Shown: positions 1 to 6,487 of the stretch, piece after piece
How the letters are laid out: every line of letters begins with the position of its first letter
Position numbering within the stretch: the first letter of the stretch is position 1
From: Ulvibacter sp047614245
GTDB taxonomy: Bacteria > Bacteroidota > Bacteroidia > Flavobacteriales > Flavobacteriaceae
Direction: 5' to 3'
Assembly (NCBI GenBank): GCA_047614245.1
Contig: JBLHIC010000067.1
Coordinates: 1 to 14,100 of the forward strand
DNA: 14,100 bases
Program-made: the position numbers and the translations under genes
Notes under the pieces: model-generated
Told to the model about the DNA's origin: nothing
Seen by the model: the letters and a program-made list of their open reading frames with translations, nothing else
The model's database searches: none

Positions 1-18
1 TATGCGGAGGTAGTTTAG

Positions 19-67
19 CTTCGAGAGCCCCAGCTATTCCCTATCGCTGACTCTGAGGCTCTCGAAG
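19..67. repeat. Strong inverted repeat / hairpin at window edge
   Basis: An 11-bp perfect inverted repeat (CTTCGAGAGCC at 19-29, GGCTCTCGAAG at 57-67) encloses a 27-base loop. The loop contains a second small stem (CAGC 31-34, GCTG 46-49). It lies about 30 bases beyond the ancestral stop of the minus-strand pseudogene, so it could be that gene's transcript end, but no T-tract follows on either strand. It could also belong to a neighbour outside the window. The structure is directly visible; its role is not known. Confidence 0.6.
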
Positions 68-97
68 AGTCCATGATTCAAGCAAATAGGCATCAAT

Positions 98-1075
98 TTA
101 CTCCTTAATAACTTTTTTTGACTAAAAATCCATGGTCTGTATTAATTTCAAGAAACAGAAAACCGCTGGATAAAGAAGATACATCTATTCGATCGAAATC
201 GTAATTTTCCTTTTGGACCAATCTCCCTAAGGCATCGTATATGTTTACACTGTTGATTACAAATTCATTGCTCTCTATGTTTAACCTAGCCGTCACAGGA
301 TTGGAATATACAGAAATTTGGGAAATATCAAAGTCATTAACCCCTAACGGGCAATCTTCGGAGAGAGTAAAAGAAGGGTCTATGTCCCACCATTGGTAGG
401 GCGGGAGTCTAGCTATCACCGCCTGCGGATCATCAACTTGAATGCATTCTATATTTTCGTGGGAGGAATTAATCTCAACAATCATATTATTAGCATTATT
501 CCAATTCCTTAAATTGACATATGTCATTTCATGATTATTAGCTAAAGTAAATGATCTTAAATTAATATTAGTTGGCACATCCAACTCGCTAAACAACGTG
601 ACGGCAAAAATTGCATTGTCTAAATTAGGTTTATTATTAAAGTCTATATTAGTTAATGTGCTGGCAAAGGCGCCCCCTCACTAATGGAAATCCCAAATAG
701 ATAGATATTATTTCCAATATTCAATACATCCAGCCCAATACCCGATAAATCTAGCCAGATTAAATTTAAATTACCGGAGAGATCGATAACCGATATATTC
801 CCTTCCCAAATACTTAAATACTATAAATCTTCAAAATCTTCTATTCCTGTTATATCAGTAACATTAATTTGTTGGGGAAGTGCCAGACCATGTATCAAAA
901 AAGTAGTTACGGATGAAATATCACTAGTAAAACCCTGACCGTTTACTATCCCATCACTATCGATACCAAGGAAAATTAGCGCCTCCTCAAATCCTGGGTC
1001 GGGAATATTGGTAATTTGAGCCATCCCGATGCTGCTAAATCCCAAAAATAGTAAAATGATTAAATGATCTTTCAT
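98..1075 (-). pseudogene. Broken secreted leucine-rich-repeat protein with type IX sorting domain
   Basis: The N-terminal part (821-1075) starts at ATG 1075 with a signal peptide ending near GMAQ, followed by the NIPDPGFEEALIFLGID opening typical of flavobacterial LRR proteins. It stops at TAG (821-823). Reading on in the same frame continues a good LRR-like sequence (YLSIWEGNISVIDLSGN, LIWLDLSGIGLDVLNIGNN) to about 675. There the frame must shift by one base at a run of five G on the minus strand (673-677), giving FASTLTNIDFNNKPNLDNAI and then the C-terminal part (105-596). The end is a Por-type sorting domain (SVYSNPV, VNIYDALGRLV, SSGFLFLEI). The annotated end VKKSY results from a run of seven A (113-119); with six A it would read VKKVIKE and stop at 98-100, the canonical type IX tail. 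Reconstructed length is about 325 residues. Three lesions argue for a pseudogene; the two homopolymer ones could be sequencing errors, but the TAG cannot be explained that way. Confidence 0.8.
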
Positions 1076-1238
1076 ACTAGGGTTTAACTGTTTTCTTTAA
1101 AAGTCATGATTTGTTTGGTGGTTCAGTCTTCATACTTCTTTTGAATGTTATAGAGTCCTGAAATTGTTTCTTCTTAAAAACACTAAACATTTAGCAAAAA
1201 AACTATATGATCAGTTCAATGTAAGGATCACTTTTATA

Positions 1239-1266
1239 TTGCTACCATTATTCTTTACCTATCTTG
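1239..1266 (+). promoter_or_regulatory. Candidate Bacteroidota promoter for the DUF2652 operon
   Basis: TTG (1239-1241), 18 bases, then TATCTTG (1260-1266) fits the Bacteroidota pattern TTG-N(17-23)-TAnnTTTG apart from one missing T. The expected start of transcription is about 1273, leaving a leader of roughly 10 bases before the ATG at 1284. No other convincing promoter is seen before the next two plus-strand genes. Confidence 0.45.
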
Positions 1267-1283
1267 TGCATTAATTCCGTTTT

Positions 1284-2366
1284 ATGAAAACCGCCTTACT
1301 TTTTATACCAGACATTTCCGGATTTACGAAGTTTGTTCAAAATACAGAAATACAACACAGTCAGCATGTAATTTCAGAATTACTGGAAGTACTTATCAAT
1401 GCAAATACTCAGAAGCTCAAACTGGCAGAAATAGAAGGAGACGCCTTATTTTTCTATAAGGAAGACAATACGTTATCACAAGAAAAACTGTTGGCGCAGG
1501 TCGAAACAATGTATACGGCTTTCTATTCTCACTTGAATATATTAAGTAAGAATAGAATTTGCAATTGTAATGCTTGTGCAACGGCTCCAAATCTTCAATT
1601 GAAAATTGTAGCACATTCAGGGGAATTACAATTCATCGATGTACACGCGAATCATAAGCCCTTCGGGAATGTTGTGATTGAAGCACATCGTCTATTGAAA
1701 AATTCTGTTGATAGTGATAATTATGTTCTAATAAGTGATGCTCTAGCTAAAGAGATCTGGCTTCCTGAGGATTATCAAAGTAAACTATATCAATTTCAGC
1801 AGGGATGTGATTCTTACGATTCAAAAGATATAAACTATCATTTTTCCGTAATTGAAAACTCGAAGCTGCAATTAAAGTCCTTCGATGAGCCTAAATTTCT
1901 TTCTTTCGATTGCCCCGCAAAATTCTCTGTGGAAAAGGAGTTTCAGGTTTCAGCTTCTGATTTAATTGAAGTTATAACAAATTATAAATACAGGCATTCG
2001 TGGGTAGATGGGGTAGATGAGTTTATATATAATGAAGATGAGGTAACGCGTTTAGGTACCGAGCATATTTGTGTAATTAATGGGAAACAATTAAATTTTA
2101 TAACGGTTACCAAAAAAGGAGAACCAGGACAGATTGTATATGGAGAACTAACTGAGAGCATACCTGTAGCAGATCGAGTTTATCAATTTTATATAATAAC
2201 TCCTCTTGACAAAGACAAATGCTTGCTCCAACTAGAAGTTTATTGGGAGGCTAAGTCATTAATCAAAAAATTAATGATGTCTCTTTTTGCGAAAAAATCA
2301 CTTAGAAAGAATAATCTAAAGGCACTTAAAAATTTGGAACTGTTTCTAACTAAAAACACCTTATGA
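1284..2366 (+). CDS. DUF2652 protein: degenerate class III cyclase-like domain plus SRPBCC-like domain
   Basis: This 360-residue cytoplasmic protein matches the DUF2652 family by pattern. Residues 1-160 follow the class III nucleotidyl cyclase layout: FIPDISGFT (metal Asp D10), EIEGDALFF (second metal Asp D53), HSGEL (about 111) and GNVVIEAHRLL (128-138). The transition-state Arg position is kept (R136), but the usual catalytic Asn is Ile (I132), so cyclase activity is doubtful. A Cys cluster C93-x-C95-x2-C98 sits in an insertion before the HSG strand and could bind metal. Residues from about 205 to 355 resemble an SRPBCC/START-like ligand-binding fold (FSVEKEFQVSASDLIEVITN, YKYRHSWVDGV). The ATG at 1284 is 17 bases after a promoter-like box. 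The stop overlaps the next gene's ATG by 4 bases, so translation is probably coupled. Family assignment is fairly sure; function is unknown. Confidence 0.8.
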   Translation: MKTALLFIPDISGFTKFVQNTEIQHSQHVISELLEVLINANTQKLKLAEIEGDALFFYKEDNTLSQEKLLAQVETMYTAFYSHLNILSKNRICNCNACATAPNLQLKIVAHSGELQFIDVHANHKPFGNVVIEAHRLLKNSVDSDNYVLISDALAKEIWLPEDYQSKLYQFQQGCDSYDSKDINYHFSVIENSKLQLKSFDEPKFLSFDCPAKFSVEKEFQVSASDLIEVITNYKYRHSWVDGVDEFIYNEDEVTRLGTEHICVINGKQLNFITVTKKGEPGQIVYGELTESIPVADRVYQFYIITPLDKDKCLLQLEVYWEAKSLIKKLMMSLFAKKSLRKNNLKALKNLELFLTKNTL

Positions 2367-3601
2367 GATTTCTAGTTTTATTTGTTTCGATAGTTTTAAT
2401 TTTGGCTTCTTGTAAGTCTGAAACGAAAAAGGAAACTATTTCTATTTCCGAAGTTAAGCACGAAAGCTTTCAAACTCTTCAAAATCCTTCAGTCGGAAAC
2501 AGCTCGCTTCCTAGACTTTTCAGCAATAGGAACAAATTATTTCTAAGTTGGATTGAGAAAAAAGATACTGTATCGACTTTAAATTATTCGACTTATGAAA
2601 ATGAGAAGTGGAGTCCTACGGAAGCTGTTAACTCTGGTTCCGATTGGTTTACAAACTGGGCTGATTTTCCGGCGATAGCTTCAACTCCCAACGGAAATGT
2701 TTTATCCAGTTTTCTTCAGAAATCGGCAAAAGGAACCTATACCTACGACGTAAAATTAAACCTCTATAATGCCAAAACTAATACATGGAAAAAGAACTTT
2801 ATCCTTCACAATGACGGAACAAAAAGTGAGCATGGTTTTGTTTCTATAAGACCTTATACTGGGAATTCATTTCTGGTTGTCTGGCTAGACGGAAGAGAAA
2901 CTGTTGGGAAAGAACACGGCGGTGGGCAAATGACTTTAAGAGGCGCCATTGTTTTTGAGGATGGCTCTATTGAGCATGATATACTACTCGATGAACGGAT
3001 TTGTGATTGTTGTCAGACAGGGGTTGCAATTGGGCCGAACGATGAAATAATTGCTGCTTATCGAGATAGGAGTGAGAATGAAATCCGTGATATTTCGATA
3101 GTCCGATGGCAGCAGGAGAAAGGCTGGTCTAAGCCTCAAACGATTGGAAATGATAATTGGAAGATTGCAGGTTGCCCGGTCAACGGACCTTCTATAGACT
3201 CCTATGGAAATAATGTGGCTGTCGCGTGGTTTACAGCAGCTAATGACACTCCAAAGGTGCAAGTCGCTTTCTCACAAGACATTGGTGAGACCTTCGGATT
3301 GCCCATTCGGATTGACAATGGTAATACGCTGGGAAGGGTTGATATTGATATGATATCTGATGATTCGGCTATTATTACTTGGATGGAAAATAAAGGAGAC
3401 GATACGCTCCTTCAGGTGATGAAAATTGAAAATAATGGAGCAATGGGTTCACCCATTATAATTTCAAAAACGAGTGCTGAACGTGCAAGTGGCTTTCCTC
3501 AGTTAGAAGTGCTTGGAGATAAAATTTACGTCTCTTGGACGGATGTTCAAAGTGAAATCTCGTCGATTAAAACTGCGACTGTATTGATAGATAGTTTGTA
3601 A
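2363..3601 (+). CDS. Lipoprotein with sialidase-like (BNR) beta-propeller
   Basis: 412 residues. The N-terminus is a lipoprotein signal ending in the lipobox LASC (C17), so the mature protein should be membrane-anchored outside the cytoplasm. The rest is a repetitive beta-rich sequence of the sialidase/BNR propeller type: blade-like W-containing strands (LFLSWIEKK, FLVVWLDGRE, NVAVAWFTA, AIITWMENK, IYVSWTDVQ) and an Asp-box-like turn SQDIGETFG (304-311). Two Cys motifs stand out: ERICDCCQTG (C214, C216, C217) and AGCPVNGP (C271), which may form a metal or disulfide site. Catalytic sialidase residues (Arg triad, Tyr/Glu pair) cannot be assigned, so hydrolase activity should not be assumed. The ATGA overlap with the DUF2652 gene implies co-expression. 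The next gene begins 52 bases downstream. Confidence 0.75.
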   Translation: MRFLVLFVSIVLILASCKSETKKETISISEVKHESFQTLQNPSVGNSSLPRLFSNRNKLFLSWIEKKDTVSTLNYSTYENEKWSPTEAVNSGSDWFTNWADFPAIASTPNGNVLSSFLQKSAKGTYTYDVKLNLYNAKTNTWKKNFILHNDGTKSEHGFVSIRPYTGNSFLVVWLDGRETVGKEHGGGQMTLRGAIVFEDGSIEHDILLDERICDCCQTGVAIGPNDEIIAAYRDRSENEIRDISIVRWQQEKGWSKPQTIGNDNWKIAGCPVNGPSIDSYGNNVAVAWFTAANDTPKVQVAFSQDIGETFGLPIRIDNGNTLGRVDIDMISDDSAIITWMENKGDDTLLQVMKIENNGAMGSPIIISKTSAERASGFPQLEVLGDKIYVSWTDVQSEISSIKTATVLIDSL

Positions 3602-3653
3602 GGTAGACCTTGACACGACGTATAATAACGTCTCTAATTAGTATATTTACTGC

Positions 3654-4895
3654 TTGAAAAATCTTCTGATTGTCGGACATATATTTCCTGAACCCAAAAC
3701 TACTGCAGCGGGAGGAAGAATGATGCAGTTAATTGATTTGTTTTTGGAAGAAGGTTATCAAATTACCTTTGCGAGTACTGCCAATTCTTCGGAAAGGTCT
3801 GAGGATTTATCAAATCTCGGAGTTTTCACTAAAAATATTGAGTTAAATAATAGCAGTTTCGATGTGTTTATTTCAAAACTGAAACCTGCCGTCGTTGTTT
3901 TTGATCGCTATATTACTGAAGAGCAATTTGGATGGAGGGTTTCTGAAAAATGTCCGAATGCTCTGCGAATTCTAGATACTGAAGATTTACATTTCCTTAG
4001 AAAAGCGCGGGAAGAAGCGGTTAAAAAAAATATTCCTGCAGCTGAGGCCAATCTATTTACTGAGACTACGAAGAGAGAATTGGCCAGTATATTGAGATCC
4101 GATATATCACTAATCATTTCTGAATATGAGTTGAAATTGCTTAAGGAGACATTTCGCATCCCTTCAGAAATACTTCATTATTTGCCGTTTTTAGTTAATA
4201 AAACATCAAAAATGATAGAAAAAGAACCTTTTTTTGAAGAAAGAGCCGATTTTGTTACTATTGGTAATTTACTTCATGCGCCTAATGTGAATTCAGTTTT
4301 ACGATTAAAAAAAGAGATTTGGCCGCTCATTCGGAAAGAACTTTCTCAGGGCAATCTTTGCATTTATGGCGCTTATGCCCCGCAGCAGATTTTGGAATTG
4401 CACAATGAAAAAGAAGGCTTCCTTGTTCGTGGTTGGGCGAAAGATGTTTCCGAAGTATTAAAAAATGCTAGAGTATGTTTGGCCCCAATTCAATTTGGAG
4501 CGGGCCTTAAGGGAAAACTTCTGGATGCTATGTTGAATGGAACTCCATCGGTAACTACAACGATAGGAGCAGAGGGGATGCAAGGAGATCTTCCTTTTTC
4601 AGGGATTATCGAAGATGACTCGCAAGAATTTGCGAATGCTTCAGTCAAATTGTATTCGCAACAAAAACCGTGGTTAAAATATCAGCAATATGGTTTTGAT
4701 ATTATCGAAAATCGCTTTCAAAAGGATCTCTTTTCCGAAGCTTTCAAGCAACTCTTAATTAACCTTCAAGGCAACATATCAGAACACCGTAAATACAATT
4801 TTATCGGTCAGATTCTGCAACATCAAACGCTGCAAAGTACTCGGTATATGAGTAAGTGGATAGAGGAAAAGAACCAATTGAAAAGTGAAAAGTAA
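3654..4895 (+). CDS. GT-B fold glycosyltransferase (family 1/4-like)
   Basis: 413 residues. The N-terminal Rossmann half opens with LLIVGHIFPEP and an AAGGRMMQL segment typical of GT-B acceptor domains. The C-terminal half (about 197-370) carries the GT4-type donor-binding region: GNLLHAPNV, IYGAYAP and FGAGLKGKLLDAMLNGTP (281-298), then TIGAEGM. It should transfer a sugar from a nucleotide donor, probably in cell-surface glycan synthesis or protein glycosylation; the acceptor cannot be predicted. The start is TTG at 3654, since an in-frame stop at 3639-3641 leaves no ATG that would keep the first beta strand. The last residues (KSEK) and the TAA stop are read from a heptamer array that runs into the gene's 3' end, so the natural C-terminus may have been replaced. 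It follows the lipoprotein gene by 52 bases and may share its transcript. Confidence 0.85.
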   Translation: MKNLLIVGHIFPEPKTTAAGGRMMQLIDLFLEEGYQITFASTANSSERSEDLSNLGVFTKNIELNNSSFDVFISKLKPAVVVFDRYITEEQFGWRVSEKCPNALRILDTEDLHFLRKAREEAVKKNIPAAEANLFTETTKRELASILRSDISLIISEYELKLLKETFRIPSEILHYLPFLVNKTSKMIEKEPFFEERADFVTIGNLLHAPNVNSVLRLKKEIWPLIRKELSQGNLCIYGAYAPQQILELHNEKEGFLVRGWAKDVSEVLKNARVCLAPIQFGAGLKGKLLDAMLNGTPSVTTTIGAEGMQGDLPFSGIIEDDSQEFANASVKLYSQQKPWLKYQQYGFDIIENRFQKDLFSEAFKQLLINLQGNISEHRKYNFIGQILQHQTLQSTRYMSKWIEEKNQLKSEK

Positions 4896-4920
4896 AAAGT
4901 GAAAAGTGAAAAGTGAAAAA
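4879..4920. repeat. Heptamer array, module A (six GTGAAAA-type units)
   Basis: Six consecutive 7-base units fit TGAAAAG with single changes (third unit TAAAAAG, last unit TGAAAAA). The third unit supplies the TAA stop of the glycosyltransferase. The same unit type recurs at 11707-11720 and 13853-13873, always in the same orientation relative to the window. Confidence 0.85.
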
Positions 4921-4923
4921 AAA

Positions 4924-4971
4924 ATCCAACAGTCTAAAAATCTAAAAATCTAAAAATCCAACAATCCAGGA
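4924..4971. repeat. Octamer array, module B (six ATCYAANA-type units)
   Basis: Six consecutive 8-base units follow immediately on module A: ATCCAACA, GTCTAAAA, ATCTAAAA (twice), ATCCAACA, ATCCAGGA. The period is strictly eight, unlike the flanking modules. The related NNNANTCC octamers are found at 13923-14002. Confidence 0.8.
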
Positions 4972-4976
4972 GCCAA

Positions 4977-5018
4977 ACCCAGAACCTAGCACCTAGAGCC
5001 CAATACCCATCACCTATT
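4977..5018. repeat. Heptamer array, module C (six ACCYANN-type units)
   Basis: Six 7-base units (ACCCAGA, ACCTAGC, ACCTAGA, GCCCAAT, ACCCATC, ACCTATT) complete the block. The last unit contains CTA, which is the TAG stop of the convergent TPR lipoprotein gene. Modules A to C therefore fill the whole interval between two convergent stop codons. A similar six-unit module C is at 12326-12367. Confidence 0.8.
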
Positions 5019-5967
5019 TATACAACCTCGCTAAATCACTTTCAGCGGCAATATACCCAAAGGAGTTCCAGTCTTCACCTGCAACAATTTCCTTTAGAAT
5101 TTCTGCAGCGTTCTCTTTATAGCCGTTGTAGTAAAGCCAATTTGCAAAGGTATAATTTAGAGCGCTATTAGAGGATGTAGAAGTTGCTGAGGTTGGGTAA
5201 ATGTCTTTCTGTTGTAAATCACCTTTGTAAAACAAACAAGCTTGGTAATAGGCCGTATTTTCAATGACATTCATCCCTGGTTTAATATTACGTAGGTAAT
5301 TTTCACCTGCTGCTTCACGTCCGAGTTTATTAAAAATCATATAAATCCAATGCGTAGCGGAAACTACATTATCTGGATTATGAGAAGTTTCAAGACATTT
5401 TTTAAAAGCTTTAACCGCCTCCTCCTGCTCATCAACTAAATAATATGCCAATCCCAAGTGATAATAGATATTTCCGTGCAGGGTACTCACTGGAATGTTT
5501 TGTGCATTTGGCATTCCATCTTCCTCAACCTTATTTTCTTTCCCCACAATAAGAGCTGCAGCTCTTGTAAAATCGACAATAGCTTTGTCAAACTCCCGAA
5601 TGGTAATGTACCGATGCCCTCGATGGCGATACAAGCGTGGCTCATTTGGATATTTTTTAATTGCTTCAGAATATATTTCTATTGCATCTAGATAGTTTCC
5701 CAAGTAAGCGGAAAATCGTCCATACCAAATGATATTTTCAATATTGCTAGGATCTAAGTCGAAGGCTTCTTTTTTGACGTTGTATTTACTAACTAATTCT
5801 TCTGAAGGAGCAGGAGATCGAAGCGTATCTCCACCTAATGAAATTGCTTCATAAGCTTGGTTTGTTATTTCCGACTTACTTTGTGTACTAGCGTCGGTAT
5901 TTTTCTTATTGGAATTATTACAACCTATAAACAAGCTTATAATAGCAATAGCCAGGAGTATTTTCAT
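5014..5967 (-). CDS. TPR-repeat lipoprotein
   Basis: 317 residues, start ATG at 5967. The signal peptide MKILLAIAIISLFIGC ends at lipobox Cys C16, followed by a polar Ser/Asn/Lys linker, so it should be a lipoprotein at the inner or outer membrane. Tetratricopeptide repeats are visible at about 76-109 (IIWYGRFSAYLGNYLDAIEIYSEA starts this repeat), 110-143 (RLYRHRGHRYITIREFDKAI), 165-198 (YYHLGLAYYLVDEQEEAVKA) and a weaker one at 270-300. TPRs form a superhelix for protein binding; no enzymatic residues are seen. It is monocistronic and convergent with the glycosyltransferase, and its TAG stop lies inside the last unit of the module C array. The partner is unknown. Confidence 0.85.
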   Translation of the reverse strand: MKILLAIAIISLFIGCNNSNKKNTDASTQSKSEITNQAYEAISLGGDTLRSPAPSEELVSKYNVKKEAFDLDPSNIENIIWYGRFSAYLGNYLDAIEIYSEAIKKYPNEPRLYRHRGHRYITIREFDKAIVDFTRAAALIVGKENKVEEDGMPNAQNIPVSTLHGNIYYHLGLAYYLVDEQEEAVKAFKKCLETSHNPDNVVSATHWIYMIFNKLGREAAGENYLRNIKPGMNVIENTAYYQACLFYKGDLQQKDIYPTSATSTSSNSALNYTFANWLYYNGYKENAAEILKEIVAGEDWNSFGYIAAESDLARLYK

Positions 5968-5987
5968 TGTATCTTAAATTATAGTCG

Positions 5988-5995
5988 TAAAGATA
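5988..5995 (-). promoter_or_regulatory. Candidate -7 box for the TPR lipoprotein gene
   Basis: On the minus strand TATCTTTA (5995 to 5988) matches TAnnTTTG except for the last base, about 20 bases before the ATG. No clear TTG at the -33 position is present, so the call is weak. Confidence 0.35.
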
Positions 5996-6210
5996 GAAGT
6001 TTTGATATTTTGAAACTAAAAAAGAAAAGTTTAGTCTGATTTTTAGTATCATTTTTAGGGCTTATCCAAGGTGTGTAGTTCTGATTATAGTCAAACCTAA
6101 ACTACGCGATACATTGTTTGCTTAAAAATGTTTTAAGATACGGAATTCTAAGATCTTAGATATCCAGTTGTAAAGTCATCTATTTTGTTGATAAACAAAA
6201 TTTTACAAAT

Positions 6211-6228
6211 ATACGTGTATACACGTAT
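6211..6228. promoter_or_regulatory. 18-bp perfect palindrome, candidate operator
   Basis: ATACGTGTATACACGTAT is its own reverse complement over 18 bases. It ends at the possible -33 TTG (6228-6230), an ideal place for a dimeric repressor. The regulator is not identifiable from sequence. Confidence 0.5.
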
Positions 6229-6257
6229 TGTCTGAATTGAATAGTAGAGGTACCTTG
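6228..6257 (+). promoter_or_regulatory. Possible promoter reading toward the DUF3471 gene
   Basis: TTG (6228-6230), 20 bases, TACCTTG (6251-6257) resembles the Bacteroidota promoter pattern with one T missing in the -7 box. Transcription would begin near 6264 and yield either a short RNA ending at the hairpin around 6338-6372 or the leader of the interrupted gene discussed at 6316. Confidence 0.3.
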
Positions 6258-6315
6258 CAAGCAGGTTAAGAACGAATACATATTATTACATCTTGAAATC
6301 ATCACTCTTGCTACG

Positions 6316-6417
6316 ATGTTGAGGATAGATATTAAAAGAAGCTCACACTTGCTACTGAGCTTCTTTTTTTTTGTTCTAACATTTCCTGGATCAAGTCACA
6401 AACTTGTGGGATTTTAG
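6316..6417 (+). pseudogene. Possible detached signal peptide of the DUF3471 gene
   Basis: The 33-residue frame has a secretory signal-like layout: basic start MLRIDIKRSSH, hydrophobic LLLSFFFFVLTF, then PGSSHKLVGF and a stop. The GGATCAAGTC encoding GSS (6388-6397) is repeated at 6470-6479, where it is in frame with the DUF3471 domain (GSSPTQLEKWVGTYGF). Removing the 82 bases between the copies would join signal peptide and domain in frame. This is inference: the alternative is that the FFF-encoding T-run with its upstream hairpin is simply a terminator. Confidence 0.4.
6338..6372 (+). terminator. Hairpin plus T-tract (terminator, or coincident with coding sequence)
   Basis: GAAGCTCA (6338-6345) pairs with TGAGCTTC (6356-6363) around a 10-base loop, followed by nine T (6364-6372); upstream A residues extend the stem into the T-run. 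It has every feature of a Rho-independent terminator. It overlaps the signal-peptide-like frame at 6316-6417, so only one of the two readings may be functional. Confidence 0.5.
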
Positions 6418-6487
6418 GATTATGCAAAAATAGTTGTTAGGCTATATAGGAAAAAATCTACCTTCCTAAGGATCAAGTCCCACACAA

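Larger units (their letters stand above)
6040..6315. other. Gene-free region dense in dyads and palindromes
   Basis: No convincing coding frame is seen. It contains, in order: GTAGTT (6075-6080) facing AACTAC (6100-6105); CTTAAAA-ATG-TTTTAAG (6121-6137); the 14-bp palindrome TCTAAGATCTTAGA (6147-6160); nested dyads TTGTAAA/TTTACAA (6168-6174, 6202-6208) around TTTTGTT/AACAAAA (6183-6189, 6194-6200); and an 18-bp perfect palindrome (6211-6228). Such density points to regulatory sites or a decayed small element. Confidence 0.6.

Noticed and set aside
2984..3262. Minus-strand frame opposite the propeller lipoprotein
   Set aside because: Antisense shadow of a gene with clear domain structure; its translation has no domain pattern.
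3610..3632. TTGACA and TATAAT words and a 5-bp hairpin (GACGT/ACGTC) before the glycosyltransferase
   Set aside because: The two boxes are only about six bases apart and sigma70-type promoters are not typical of this phylum; the hairpin is too short to be meaningful.
4879..5018. CRISPR-like or ordinary microsatellite interpretation of the arrays
   Set aside because: There are no 20-40 bp direct repeats with unique spacers and no cas genes; units are only 7-8 bases and degenerate, so neither CRISPR nor a simple perfect microsatellite fits.
5458..5695. Two overlapping plus-strand frames opposite the TPR lipoprotein gene
   Set aside because: They lie wholly antisense to a well-supported gene and show no recognisable protein features.
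6040..6315. tRNA or small protein gene in the gene-free interval
   Set aside because: No cloverleaf with a TTCGA arm and no frame with protein-like composition was found; only dyads are evident.
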